Shown here piece by piece: positions 34,902 to 43,103 of a DNA stretch of 64,000 nt. Under the pieces are notes generated by a model, which had not been told where the DNA came from, did not search any database, and worked only from the letters and a program-made list of their open reading frames with translations. The first letter of the stretch is position 1; each line of letters starts with the position of its first letter. Made by a program: the position numbers and the translations under genes. The stretch is from Kuenenia sp039794105 (GTDB lineage: Bacteria > Planctomycetota > Brocadiia > Brocadiales > Brocadiaceae). Location of the stretch: positions 62,001 through 126,000 of the forward strand of contig NZ_JBDIWA010000003.1 in the NCBI RefSeq assembly GCF_039794105.1. The letters run 5' to 3'.

Positions 34902-37610
34902 ATGGTTTACAGGAATACATTTTTTCGTTATCTGCACTGTGTTTTTTTTATTAGAAAGCTACGGCTATTTACCCTTTCTCTGATTACGGTTCTCTCGCTG
35001 TTTTGTGGAACGGGGGGTATTGCCGGTTACGCCGAAGGTATGGATGAAGGGGTTTCCGCATTATTCCATGATACACAAAATGCCTTCGTGTTTTACCTTG
35101 ATAATGGTATGGAGGTGATACTGGTTGAAAATCATGCCAGCCCGATGATCACCGCTTTTACCATTGTAAAGACAGGCAGTTTTAATGAGGATGAGTCAAC
35201 CAACGGCTGTGCTCATTTCCTGGAACATCTTCTTTTTAACGGTACAAAATCACGCACACAGAAACAACTTTACGATGAGATGGATTTTTACGGAGGATAC
35301 AATAATGCGCACACAACCACCGATTATACAAATTTTATGATCCTTATGCCGAAAGAATATATTTCTCAGGGCATGGATATTCAGGCAGACATGTTATTTA
35401 ATTCTATTTTACCGGAAGAAAAATTTGAAAAAGAGCGGGGTATTGTCATAGAAGAAATCGGAAAAGGGGAAAATGATCCGGCGCAGCAGGCGCAAAATCA
35501 TTTTTTGCGTACATTTTTTGCAAATACCCCTTACGAGTGGCCAGTACTCGGTACGGTTTCCACTATTTCACATCTGAAATATGACGCGGTGCGCGAGTAT
35601 TACAAAACATGGTATGTTCCCAATAATATGATATTGATGGTCATTGGCGATTTTATAACAACGGAAATAATTGAACTGGTAAAAGAAAAATACGGAAAAT
35701 ATCCTGCCGGAAGATTGCCGGAGAGAAAGGGTATTCAATTCAATCCCCCAAATAAATTACGCATTATTCGGGCAAATGGTATTGGTAATTTTCCGGCAGA
35801 CAGACAATATCTCACTATGGGATATGTGCTTCCCCCCCCGACCGGTGAAGATTTTCAGTCATCGCAAATACTGGCTGAATTTCTTGGCGGGAAGGAGAAT
35901 TCTGTGCTGGATGTATTGTTTCGTAAGGAAGAGAATAGCGATTTACTCTATTCGATAAGCGCCAACATGGAATTTCACCGTGAATTTTCAACACTGCAAA
36001 TATCGGCAGAACTTCCCTCTGACTCCGATACGGATCATGTCGTTGGTCTCATTTTACAGGCAATAAATGATATGGCGGTGAATCCCGTATCCACTGATGA
36101 ATTGAACACCCTGTTAACCTCCGGATTAATCAATGAAATATATCTGCAGGAAAAATTGCATTATTATGCAATGATGAAGTCCGGTTATCTTGCTGCGGGG
36201 GGATATGCATTTTATCGTGAATATATGGATGGGCTAATGAAAGTTACCCCGCAATCCATTCAAAAGGTCTGCCAGAAATACCTGAAAGACCAAATACCTG
36301 TTATAACAGCAATGTCGCCTTCCACTCCTATAAACGAAGAAACGACAAAACGTTCACAGATCAGTTACTATCAGGAAATCTTACCTAACGGATTGACTGT
36401 TGCCATAAAGGAAAACCAGGACAGCAGGGTTGTGGGGATACATCTGCTGGCAAAGGATCGCTGCATTGCAGAAGGAGAGGGAAAGCACGGCTTAACAGAA
36501 ATATTGCAGCGGATGTTCCTGTCGGGCGGGACGCTTCATTACCCGGAAGATGCATTGTATAAAAAGTACGAATCCATAGGGGCGGAAATCAAATTGTATG
36601 ATAATCCTCATATTGATTTTGATGATTACTATAATTCCCCGCGTTTTGCATATATTCGTTTAAAAGTGGTTGATTTTTATTTTGAAAAAGGGATTCAACT
36701 GTTGGCAGAAACAATACTCCGCCCGCAACTTACACAGGAGCATTTTGAACAGGCAAAAAAAGAGGTGATTCCCCTTGCAGCCAAGGCGGAATCAGATACA
36801 CCACTTAGGGCAAAACGTGTGTTTTATAAAAACTTGTTTGCCATGGATATTGGGTATGGCAGTGAGATTGGTTTTCCAGAACAACTGGATAAATTATCCT
36901 TAGAAGATGCAAAATCCCTTTACAATAAATTGTATAATCCATCAAATTTGATGCTTGCCGTTTCCGGAAATATTCCGGTGGATGAGGCGTTGCTTCTGAT
37001 AAAGCGCAGTTTTGGAGGGACATGGGGCAATGCGGGCTGGAATGCGCCGGTGCAGCATATCGTTTTTAATGAACCGGTGGGAAGGATAGTCCGTGAAAAA
37101 ACAGGAAAGACACAATCGTATATTTCTGTGGGCAGCACGTATGAAATACAAAAAGGCGAAATACCGGCGCTTGCAGTTTTACAATATGTATTCTCCGAAA
37201 GTTTAGCCTTTCAACTGAGGGAAACGCAAGGGCTTGCCTATAGTATTGGCGTCAGTTTCCCCTTACATAATAATGCGCAATGGTACAGGATTACCATGGG
37301 CACCCGTCCTGAGAACATAGACCTTGCCATAAGCGGCATACAAAAGGAAATTAATGATATACGCAAGAGAAAATACGAGAAGGATGAGGTGCAAAAAGCC
37401 ATTAACGCGATATTAGGACGTCATGGCATGCGCAGGCTGGACAGGGTGAATCAGGCGTATTATATGAGTATGGAGATACTTGACGGCAACCCGCCGGAAG
37501 AGGATGAATTATTTTTGGAAAAGTTAAAAAAAGTAACCCCCGAAGAAGTAGAGCAACTGGCACAAAAAGTATTTAAGAGTGACGACCATCTAATCATTAT
37601 AATAGAGTAA
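34902..37610 (+). CDS. M16 family zinc peptidase, two-domain
   Basis: 902 residues, exported (hydrophobic signal about 19-43). The first M16 half carries the inverted zinc motif HFLEH (His105, Glu108, His109) and a downstream GIVIEEIGKGENDP for the third ligand. The second half (from about 490, ILPNGLTVAIKENQD) has the same fold without the motif and should form the other side of the clamshell, including an R/Y-type pair in LRETQGLAYSIGV. This pitrilysin/processing-peptidase type degrades or trims peptides in the periplasm. AGGAG before the ATG lies at the end of a family B repeat. Confidence 0.92.
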   Translation: MVYRNTFFRYLHCVFFIRKLRLFTLSLITVLSLFCGTGGIAGYAEGMDEGVSALFHDTQNAFVFYLDNGMEVILVENHASPMITAFTIVKTGSFNEDESTNGCAHFLEHLLFNGTKSRTQKQLYDEMDFYGGYNNAHTTTDYTNFMILMPKEYISQGMDIQADMLFNSILPEEKFEKERGIVIEEIGKGENDPAQQAQNHFLRTFFANTPYEWPVLGTVSTISHLKYDAVREYYKTWYVPNNMILMVIGDFITTEIIELVKEKYGKYPAGRLPERKGIQFNPPNKLRIIRANGIGNFPADRQYLTMGYVLPPPTGEDFQSSQILAEFLGGKENSVLDVLFRKEENSDLLYSISANMEFHREFSTLQISAELPSDSDTDHVVGLILQAINDMAVNPVSTDELNTLLTSGLINEIYLQEKLHYYAMMKSGYLAAGGYAFYREYMDGLMKVTPQSIQKVCQKYLKDQIPVITAMSPSTPINEETTKRSQISYYQEILPNGLTVAIKENQDSRVVGIHLLAKDRCIAEGEGKHGLTEILQRMFLSGGTLHYPEDALYKKYESIGAEIKLYDNPHIDFDDYYNSPRFAYIRLKVVDFYFEKGIQLLAETILRPQLTQEHFEQAKKEVIPLAAKAESDTPLRAKRVFYKNLFAMDIGYGSEIGFPEQLDKLSLEDAKSLYNKLYNPSNLMLAVSGNIPVDEALLLIKRSFGGTWGNAGWNAPVQHIVFNEPVGRIVREKTGKTQSYISVGSTYEIQKGEIPALAVLQYVFSESLAFQLRETQGLAYSIGVSFPLHNNAQWYRITMGTRPENIDLAISGIQKEINDIRKRKYEKDEVQKAINAILGRHGMRRLDRVNQAYYMSMEILDGNPPEEDELFLEKLKKVTPEEVEQLAQKVFKSDDHLIIIIE

Positions 37611-37846
37611 CTCGTATTTTTGTGCTGGGGTATGAAGGTAAAATATTTTCGGGTGCGAATTGCAAAAATAGGATTAACCACTACCGTAAAGTTTCAAAAG
37701 AGTTATTATGCGGTATGAAAATCAAGTTTATCGTAGTAAGGAGAGAAATTTCCGGTTTTGCATGGTAAATACTAACCGTGATGAGATAGAAGATATGACC
37801 GCAATTCACGTTTCAGGACGGAAATGATGTGATTATTTTAAATTAC

Positions 37847-37884
37847 AAAAGGCTGGATAGGATGCATTCCTGATCCAGCCTTTT
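37847..37884. terminator. bidirectional terminator
   Basis: A 12-bp stem, AAAAGGCTGGAT (37847-37858) with ATCCAGCCTTTT (37873-37884), lies between the convergent M16 peptidase and cytochrome genes. T-rich tails on both strands make it suitable for both. Confidence 0.85.
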
Positions 37885-37920
37885 ATTATAAAAAACCACT
37901 TAATTATTTTTGCTTAATGA

Positions 37921-38421
37921 TTATTTGCGATATTTCGCATGGCAATTTATACAGCCGTTTTTTAATAATCCTGTAAAAGCAGACAACGCTTGATCTGAGT
38001 CCTGGGAGTCGGCGGCTTTTTTCAAGGACGCAACTTGCTTATTTATCTCCTCCACATAATTAGCAAAATCTTTTTTCAGTATGTCCCTTTCCGGATTTTC
38101 TTCCACCTTCCTAAATCTATTACTGTTTTCAAAAAAACTTATAAACATACTTTTGCTTTTTTCTGCAATATGGTCAGCTTCCTGCTTGATGTAATCAAAA
38201 TCCCCCTCTAGTATGCCATCTAAAATGTTATTTACTGCATGTTCCAACTCCCTGGTGAATGTCTTAACAGGTAAATTAACTCCTTCATGCTTTCCGGCCT
38301 GTTCATGAGTTATTATTTGTCCCTCACTTCCGAATGTATGATTAGAAATTGCAAAATTTAACATACCGACGATTCCAAAGAAACTTACTAAACCCATCTT
38401 TACCGTAGTCACCCGTTCCAT
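37921..38421 (-). CDS. exported monoheme cytochrome, cytochrome c'-like
   Basis: N-terminal hydrophobic export signal (about 8-27), a helical body and a single C-terminal heme motif CINCH (157-161) followed by AKYRK. A C-terminal CxxCH on a helix bundle is the mark of the cytochrome c'/c556 group, in which members bind NO or carry electrons. 166 residues. Stands alone between a shared terminator and a repeat-rich region. Without the full alignment, c' and c556 cannot be separated. Confidence 0.82.
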   Translation of the reverse strand: MERVTTVKMGLVSFFGIVGMLNFAISNHTFGSEGQIITHEQAGKHEGVNLPVKTFTRELEHAVNNILDGILEGDFDYIKQEADHIAEKSKSMFISFFENSNRFRKVEENPERDILKKDFANYVEEINKQVASLKKAADSQDSDQALSAFTGLLKNGCINCHAKYRK

Positions 38422-39081
38422 AAATATTTCTCCTTTCCCTATAAAATATAAAACTATTAACAGTATCTATCCGGCAAAATTAAACAATTATGTTTTTCAC
38501 TACAAGCATAATTATTCAGCGTAAATACTACACGACTCGTCCTCAAAACTCCTGTTTGGAGACGCCTGCCTACAGGCAGGTAATTGCAATGGAAAATATG
38601 TTCCCAGTAAGGAACATTCCAGCTTTTTTGTAAACAATACGTGAAGATTAAAAGTAACCCATGCATCCAGCTTGAGTGTTAAATATCAAAAGCAGGACTT
38701 TCGGTTTCTGATGCCATTATTTTATTGTTTGCTAATAACGGCAACAAAACAACACGCGAATAACCAATACATTTTTTACATGATGCATGTTACAACACCT
38801 CCTATGAAAAAACCTCAAAAGAAACTAGCTGTCTACAGCTATAATTTATTCTAATGCACACAAGCTATATGGAGTCCTCTTTAATCTGTTTTAAAGATTC
38901 GCTTAATGAAAAATTGCTCCAAATAATTTGTAAAAAGGTAATAAAGGTAATAACAGAAATATAACAAAACAAAAGAAGTTGTCAATATGCCAATATGGGT
39001 CGGCCTTTATGAATGCCCCCGTTTGGGTGTATTGTTTTTTATGAGCTACTATCATAGAAAAACCATCAATTAGTCTTATTG

Positions 39082-39260
39082 TAACACTTTAGTTTTTTTA
39101 AAAATTCCAACAATGTAGTGCGACGAATCTCGTCGCACTACAAATGACAATTTCCAGTTCTTTTGTGCCAATATCTGCTATGGTATCCTATCTTGCTACA
39201 AACAGGTTGCTCCTATGGGTCTTATAGGAAATACGTTTTTCAAAAGACTAAAAGTGTTAC
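39082..39260. mobile_element. MITE-like element, family D, copy 1
   Basis: Ends are inverted repeats: GTAACACTTTAGTTTTTTT at the left and CTAAAAGTGTTAC at the right. The inside shares ACAAACAGGTTGCTCCTA and AATACGTTTTT with the copy at 53421-53622. It also holds a 13-bp perfect hairpin TGTAGTGCGACGA (39115-39127) with its complement (39131-39143). No coding capacity; no target duplication seen for this copy. Confidence 0.7.
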
Positions 39261-39371
39261 GTAAGTTCTCTTTTGTAAACATTCTCATTACGTTCAGCAG
39301 TTTCCAGACGCATGCAATGCGTCTCTACTACAAAAATATTGAAATTCCCAAACGTTAACTTATCGCTCCCG

Positions 39372-39553
39372 GCGGGTTCAGGTTGCAAACCAATGTCATT
39401 AAGTAAAGGATGCATTCCTGATTTTTTCTGACTTACGCCAGTTTTAAATAAAACATTACAGTAAGTTAACCCTGACAGGGTTGTCTCGTCCTGACCCCAT
39501 CAACAGTTACAAAAGACAAGTAGATTCACTTAATAACATTGGTTTGCAACCAA
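39372..39553. mobile_element. MITE-like element, family A, copy 1
   Basis: Left end GCGGGTTCAGGTTGCAAACC then AATGTCATTAAGT; right end ACTTAATAACATTGG then TTTGCAACC in inverted order. About 180 bp, no coding capacity. Same ends as 49025-49177 and 53315-53667. Confidence 0.65.
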
Positions 39554-39582
39554 TGCGTTTACGCAGATAATGGGGCCATATA

Positions 39583-39629
39583 CTGCGGTAAAATTACAAT
39601 GCCCAAATCACAAAATCCGTAACAGTTTA
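39583..39629. repeat. dispersed repeat shared with 46661-46705
   Basis: In reverse it reads GGATTTTGTGATTTGGGCAT followed by TGTAATTTTACCGCAGTA, matching the plus-strand copy near 46661-46705. Confidence 0.65.
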
Positions 39630-39651
39630 GATTTTTAAAAAAATATAAATG

Positions 39652-39834
39652 CTCGTACCCAAGCTCCCAGACTGGGCCAAATGAACCTTGTTGTCTCAAA
39701 AGTGGGGGCAACTTAGCACATTTTGCCTATTTTATGCTCAATTTATTACTGTTTTTCTATTAAAGTGGGAAATTCATATCGTGAAATAGGATAAAATTGC
39801 CCATTTGACTCAGTCTGGGGGGTTTGGGAACGAG
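39652..39834. mobile_element. 183-bp inverted-repeat element
   Basis: Left end CTCGTACCCAAGCTCCCAG then ACTGGGCCAAATG; the right end is its imperfect reverse complement (CATTTGACTCAGTCTGGGG then GGTTTGGGAACGAG), arms of about 32 bp. No coding capacity. It abuts family C and the REP-transposase fragment. Confidence 0.6.
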
Positions 39835-39874
39835 TTGTGCTTCGGTAGTTTCATAGATTACGATTAATAGTTAC
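39821..39874. repeat. dispersed family C, copy 2
   Basis: GGTTTGGGAACGAGTTGTGC then TTCGGTAGTTTCAT and AGATTAC; same order as 12871-12926. It overlaps the right end of the inverted-repeat element by its first 14 bases. Confidence 0.8.
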
Positions 39875-39879
39875 TGTAT

Positions 39880-40077
39880 ATAAAAGGGCATGAAGAGACA
39901 GAGGAAATTCCACGACAGCAGCGATTTGTTGGAAGACATGGCCTTGAAACATTGTTTCGCAAGAAGATAGGATCGAATAAACGGGAAATAAACGTAAAAA
40001 TATTAGAATCAGTTGAAAAGTACAGTTACAGCCAGCGGGAAGTAGCTGACTATCTTGACTATGTTATTCAACCATAA
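39880..40077 (+). pseudogene. C-terminal fragment of REP-associated (Y1) transposase
   Basis: A 65-codon open frame without a start reads FVGRHGLETLFRKKI then INVKILESVEKYSYSQREVA and DYLDYV, ending at TAA 40075-40077. This is the tail of the REP-associated tyrosine transposase family, in which a helix-turn-helix (YSQREVADYLGLHYSTVSR type) normally follows; it is cut off here. The catalytic part (HUH and Tyr) is missing. Confidence 0.7.
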
Positions 40078-40147
40078 GCAGACTGTTGAAAAAGAATCCA
40101 CTCTCATTATAAATAGCAATATTAAATACCTGACCCCATTGCTATGT

Positions 40148-41983
40148 TTAGCAAAAGTAAGAATTTAAAACATACTGCAGAACCATCCTGTGCGTATTAA
40201 AAAATGAGGCATTAATCGCTATTGAATGTTTCATTATATCAATCCATTTCTCTCTATCATTATAAAACATCGGGACAATGACCGCCTCCAGTTTTTCATA
40301 CATTCCCTGTATTTCGGTTTTTCCATCGTCACTGATATCTGAAGCTTCTTTACCTATAGACCAGCCGGTTATCCCCTCAATATGCCCCTCAACCCACCAG
40401 CCATCCAATACACTGAAACTGGGGACGCCATTATGTGCTGCCTTCATACCGGAAGTACCGGAGGCCTCATTTGGTCTCAGCGGGGTATTTAACCAGAGAT
40501 CTACCCCTGAAGTAAGCTTCTTTCCCATATCTATATCATAATTTTCCAAATATATTATTTTTATCTGCCCCTTCAATTGTCTTATGCTTGAAAAAATCCT
40601 CTTAATCAACTCTTTACCAGGCAAATCCTGCGGGTGTGCTTTGCCTGCAAAAACAAATTGTATGTTACCAACCTTCTGCGAAATAGTTTTCAGCCTGTTT
40701 ACATCAGAAAAAATCATATCCGCTCTCTTATACACAGTAGCACGCCTGGCAAACCCAATGGTAAATACATCGTAATGAAAGCCTGCATTTGCTTCTTTGT
40801 TTATATAATCAATAAGCATCTTCTTTGCCTTCATGTGTGCCTGCCATATTTCGATTTTTGGAATACTTAAAGCATATCTCAGACTGAAAGGATCGTTTCT
40901 CCACCCTGCTATATATTTACTATACAATTCCTTAAAACTATCGCATGTCCATGTACTCGAATGTACTCCATTCGTTATAGAATCGATGGAATATCCCGGG
41001 AACATTGATTTAGACACTTCGCCGTGCTTTTTTGCAACACCATTGATATATCTACTTAAGTTCAAGGCAAGTAATGTCAAATTTAATCTCTCTTCTCCAC
41101 CAAGCATCTTCATAATATCAAAAGGCATATAGTCCCCTAAAACACTCTTTACCAAATCATAGGAAAACTGATCGTGTCCTGCTGGCACCGGAGTGTGCGT
41201 GGTAAACACACAGAGACTCCTTACCTCATTGAATTTCCATATTGTTTCATCCTCTGTTCTCCGCATTCTTAATAATTCCAATGTTAATAAACTTGCATGA
41301 CCTTCGTTCATATGATATTTCTTTATTTGTGAATAGCCTAAATCATGCAACATGCGCAAACCACCTATTCCCAAAATGATTTCCTGAATAAACCGGTACT
41401 TCTGATCTCCTCCATACAAACAATCATTCAGTCCCCTGTCATATTCACTATTTTCTTCAAGGTTTGTATCTAAAAATATGACAGGCACACTGTGGCCGGT
41501 TATGCCAATGACCTCATATTGCAAGGCACGAATAAAGACTGTCCTGTTTTCTATCCGTACACTTGCCCTGCTCGTCAAAGGAGTAATGAAATCTTCGGGA
41601 TTCCATTGAACAGGCATCTCTTGCTGATTCCCATGAGTATCTAGTTTTTGATAGAAATACCCTTTCTCGTATAATAGAGTAACCACTACCATAGGCACTT
41701 TCAGATCAGCACAAGACCTTATGGTATCCCCTGCCAGTACACCCAATCCCCCGCTATAGGTGGGGATACGAGACTCAATACCTACCTCCATGGAAAAGTA
41801 TGCAATCCTTCTTTCCTGCTTTTCACCTAAAGGAACGGAGACATCTCTTTGACTTAAATATTGTTCAGGAAATCGCTTGAACTCGTCTCTGCATAAATCA
41901 GAGCAAAAACAAAATTTCTGATCTCTATATTCATATGCGATCTCTTTTTTTGCTGACATGCCACAAACCGGGTCTTTCATCAT
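40148..41983 (-). CDS. alpha-glucan phosphorylase with N-terminal YHS metal domain
   Basis: The first 45 residues form a YHS domain (DPVCGM at 4-9, then FCFCSDLCRDEFKRFP), a short Cys-rich module that binds heavy metals. From about 57 on it is the distant glucan phosphorylase type (IAYFSMEVGIESRIPTYSGG, YHMNEGHASLLTLELL, TNGVHSSTW, VFAGKAHPQD) with the PLP-lysine loop RPNEASGTSGMKAAHNG. 611 residues. It releases glucose-1-phosphate from glucans. The fusion suggests metal control or metal delivery. It is separate from the classical glgP at 7178. Next upstream lies an exported Cys-rich protein and the Cus genes. Confidence 0.9.
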   Translation of the reverse strand: MMKDPVCGMSAKKEIAYEYRDQKFCFCSDLCRDEFKRFPEQYLSQRDVSVPLGEKQERRIAYFSMEVGIESRIPTYSGGLGVLAGDTIRSCADLKVPMVVVTLLYEKGYFYQKLDTHGNQQEMPVQWNPEDFITPLTSRASVRIENRTVFIRALQYEVIGITGHSVPVIFLDTNLEENSEYDRGLNDCLYGGDQKYRFIQEIILGIGGLRMLHDLGYSQIKKYHMNEGHASLLTLELLRMRRTEDETIWKFNEVRSLCVFTTHTPVPAGHDQFSYDLVKSVLGDYMPFDIMKMLGGEERLNLTLLALNLSRYINGVAKKHGEVSKSMFPGYSIDSITNGVHSSTWTCDSFKELYSKYIAGWRNDPFSLRYALSIPKIEIWQAHMKAKKMLIDYINKEANAGFHYDVFTIGFARRATVYKRADMIFSDVNRLKTISQKVGNIQFVFAGKAHPQDLPGKELIKRIFSSIRQLKGQIKIIYLENYDIDMGKKLTSGVDLWLNTPLRPNEASGTSGMKAAHNGVPSFSVLDGWWVEGHIEGITGWSIGKEASDISDDGKTEIQGMYEKLEAVIVPMFYNDREKWIDIMKHSIAINASFFNTHRMVLQYVLNSYFC

Positions 41984-42101
41984 CCTTTATCCTTTGCGGA
42001 TTAATCTCATTTGTTTAAAAAATTAAAAGGACAATCCTGGAACACCTTGTTTATAGTTTGAATTCTTTATTGAATTTTAGTGCAGATGGGTGGAAAGAAA
42101 C

Positions 42102-42135
42102 AGTAGAGGTATATTAAAATATATACCTCTACTGG
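42102..42135 (-). terminator. terminator of the Cys-rich protein gene
   Basis: A perfect 14-bp stem, CAGTAGAGGTATAT (42102-42115) with ATATACCTCTACTG (42122-42135), lies about 95 bases after the stop of the 42229-42780 gene. On the minus strand it is followed by TTTCTTT. Confidence 0.65.
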
Positions 42136-42228
42136 AAATTTTTCATCTTCTCGTGTATTTTGGGTAAAGATGTTTTTTAACTTCCTCAAAAAACACCACT
42201 TTTAATACCCAATGTTCCTGTCCTTACT

Positions 42229-42780
42229 CTATTTTTCTGTCTTCTTTTGTTCCTTTTCACAAAGAGGGCAGGTCAAAAAGTCTATATCACATTCATCACA
42301 ATGCTGGAGAGTCCATTCCTGTGTCTTTTTCTTGCAATCAGGGCATTTCATCTCCCACTTGGAAAATGCCTTGGCTTTGATATGTCTGGATTTTACCATT
42401 TTGCATTTGGGACATTTTGCCTCTTTCGTTTCCGCTTTTAACTTTGCGGATTCCGCCTTGCACATTACACAAACCAACGCATCTTTGTCACATTCATCAC
42501 AATGATGAATATCCAATTCCGTTATTTCCTTTTTGCAGTCAGGGCAAACCATACCCATTGGAGCAACCGTTTTCCCTTTCATTGGTCCTAAATGCCCTTT
42601 TTTACAAGAAGGGCACTTCGGCAATTCAATGGTTTCCGGTATCTGCCGTTCCTGCGCCAGCGGTTTCACACTATGTTTAAATGTTTCTTCTTCCGAATAC
42701 GCATAATTACTGCTCCATAAAACTGCGGAAAATATTACCGCACTAAAAAAAACCGGCATTGACAATTTTTTGTTTTTCAT
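42229..42780 (-). CDS. exported protein with eight CxxC knuckles
   Basis: Signal peptide (MKNKKLSMPVFFSAVIFSA..., cleaved near AYS-EE). The mature part has two repeats of four CxxC pairs: CPSC, CPDC, CDEC, CVMC and then CPKC, CPDC, CDEC, CPLC, with HHCDEC/QHCDEC matching exactly in position. 183 residues, Lys-rich. Exported zinc-ribbon-like arrays of this kind can bind soft metals; here the neighbourhood (Cus pump and adaptor) favours copper or silver. Unknown family. It is followed by its own terminator. Could instead be a periplasmic redox or assembly factor. Confidence 0.8.
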   Translation of the reverse strand: MKNKKLSMPVFFSAVIFSAVLWSSNYAYSEEETFKHSVKPLAQERQIPETIELPKCPSCKKGHLGPMKGKTVAPMGMVCPDCKKEITELDIHHCDECDKDALVCVMCKAESAKLKAETKEAKCPKCKMVKSRHIKAKAFSKWEMKCPDCKKKTQEWTLQHCDECDIDFLTCPLCEKEQKKTEK

Positions 42781-43103
42781 CGCTATCCACTCCTTTGTTT
42801 TTATATAAAACGCAACAATAAAAAATAAATCTTCATCTCTATTCCAGCCTTCCCCCTTTCTGTTAAAAATTCAGGATGTAAAAGAAATAAGATGTTTTCT
42901 GCACGCCATACCACGAATTTTCCAATCCGTTACCGCTAGTTTTAGTTTATCTTAAATATTTAATATATATGAATCTTATACTAGGGAAATCGGTGATTAA
43001 TATCAAGAGAAAAGCTTAACTACTAGTGAGGTTCAAGGTTCAGTGATTTTCAACCTTGAGCCTCGAACCTTAAACCCTGAACCCTTTAAACCTTCCTTTT
43101 AAA
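42781..43103. other. gap with an imperfect inverted repeat
   Basis: No gene. Just after the cusA stop, 43023-43086 holds GAGGTTCAAGGTTCAG and, downstream, CAACCTTGAGCCTCGAACC and CCCTGAACCC, which can fold into alternative hairpins; it may end cusA transcription. Confidence 0.5.

Larger units (their letters stand above)
38422..40147. other. repeat-rich intergenic region
   Basis: No intact gene. In order: family A tail (38511-38538), a piece resembling 53254-53310 with a CCTGCCTACAGGCAGG palindrome, family D element (39082-39260), a full family A element (39372-39553), a repeat matching 46661-46705 (39583-39629), an inverted-repeat element (39652-39834), family C copy (39821-39874) and a REP-transposase fragment (39880-40077). 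Confidence 0.75.
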
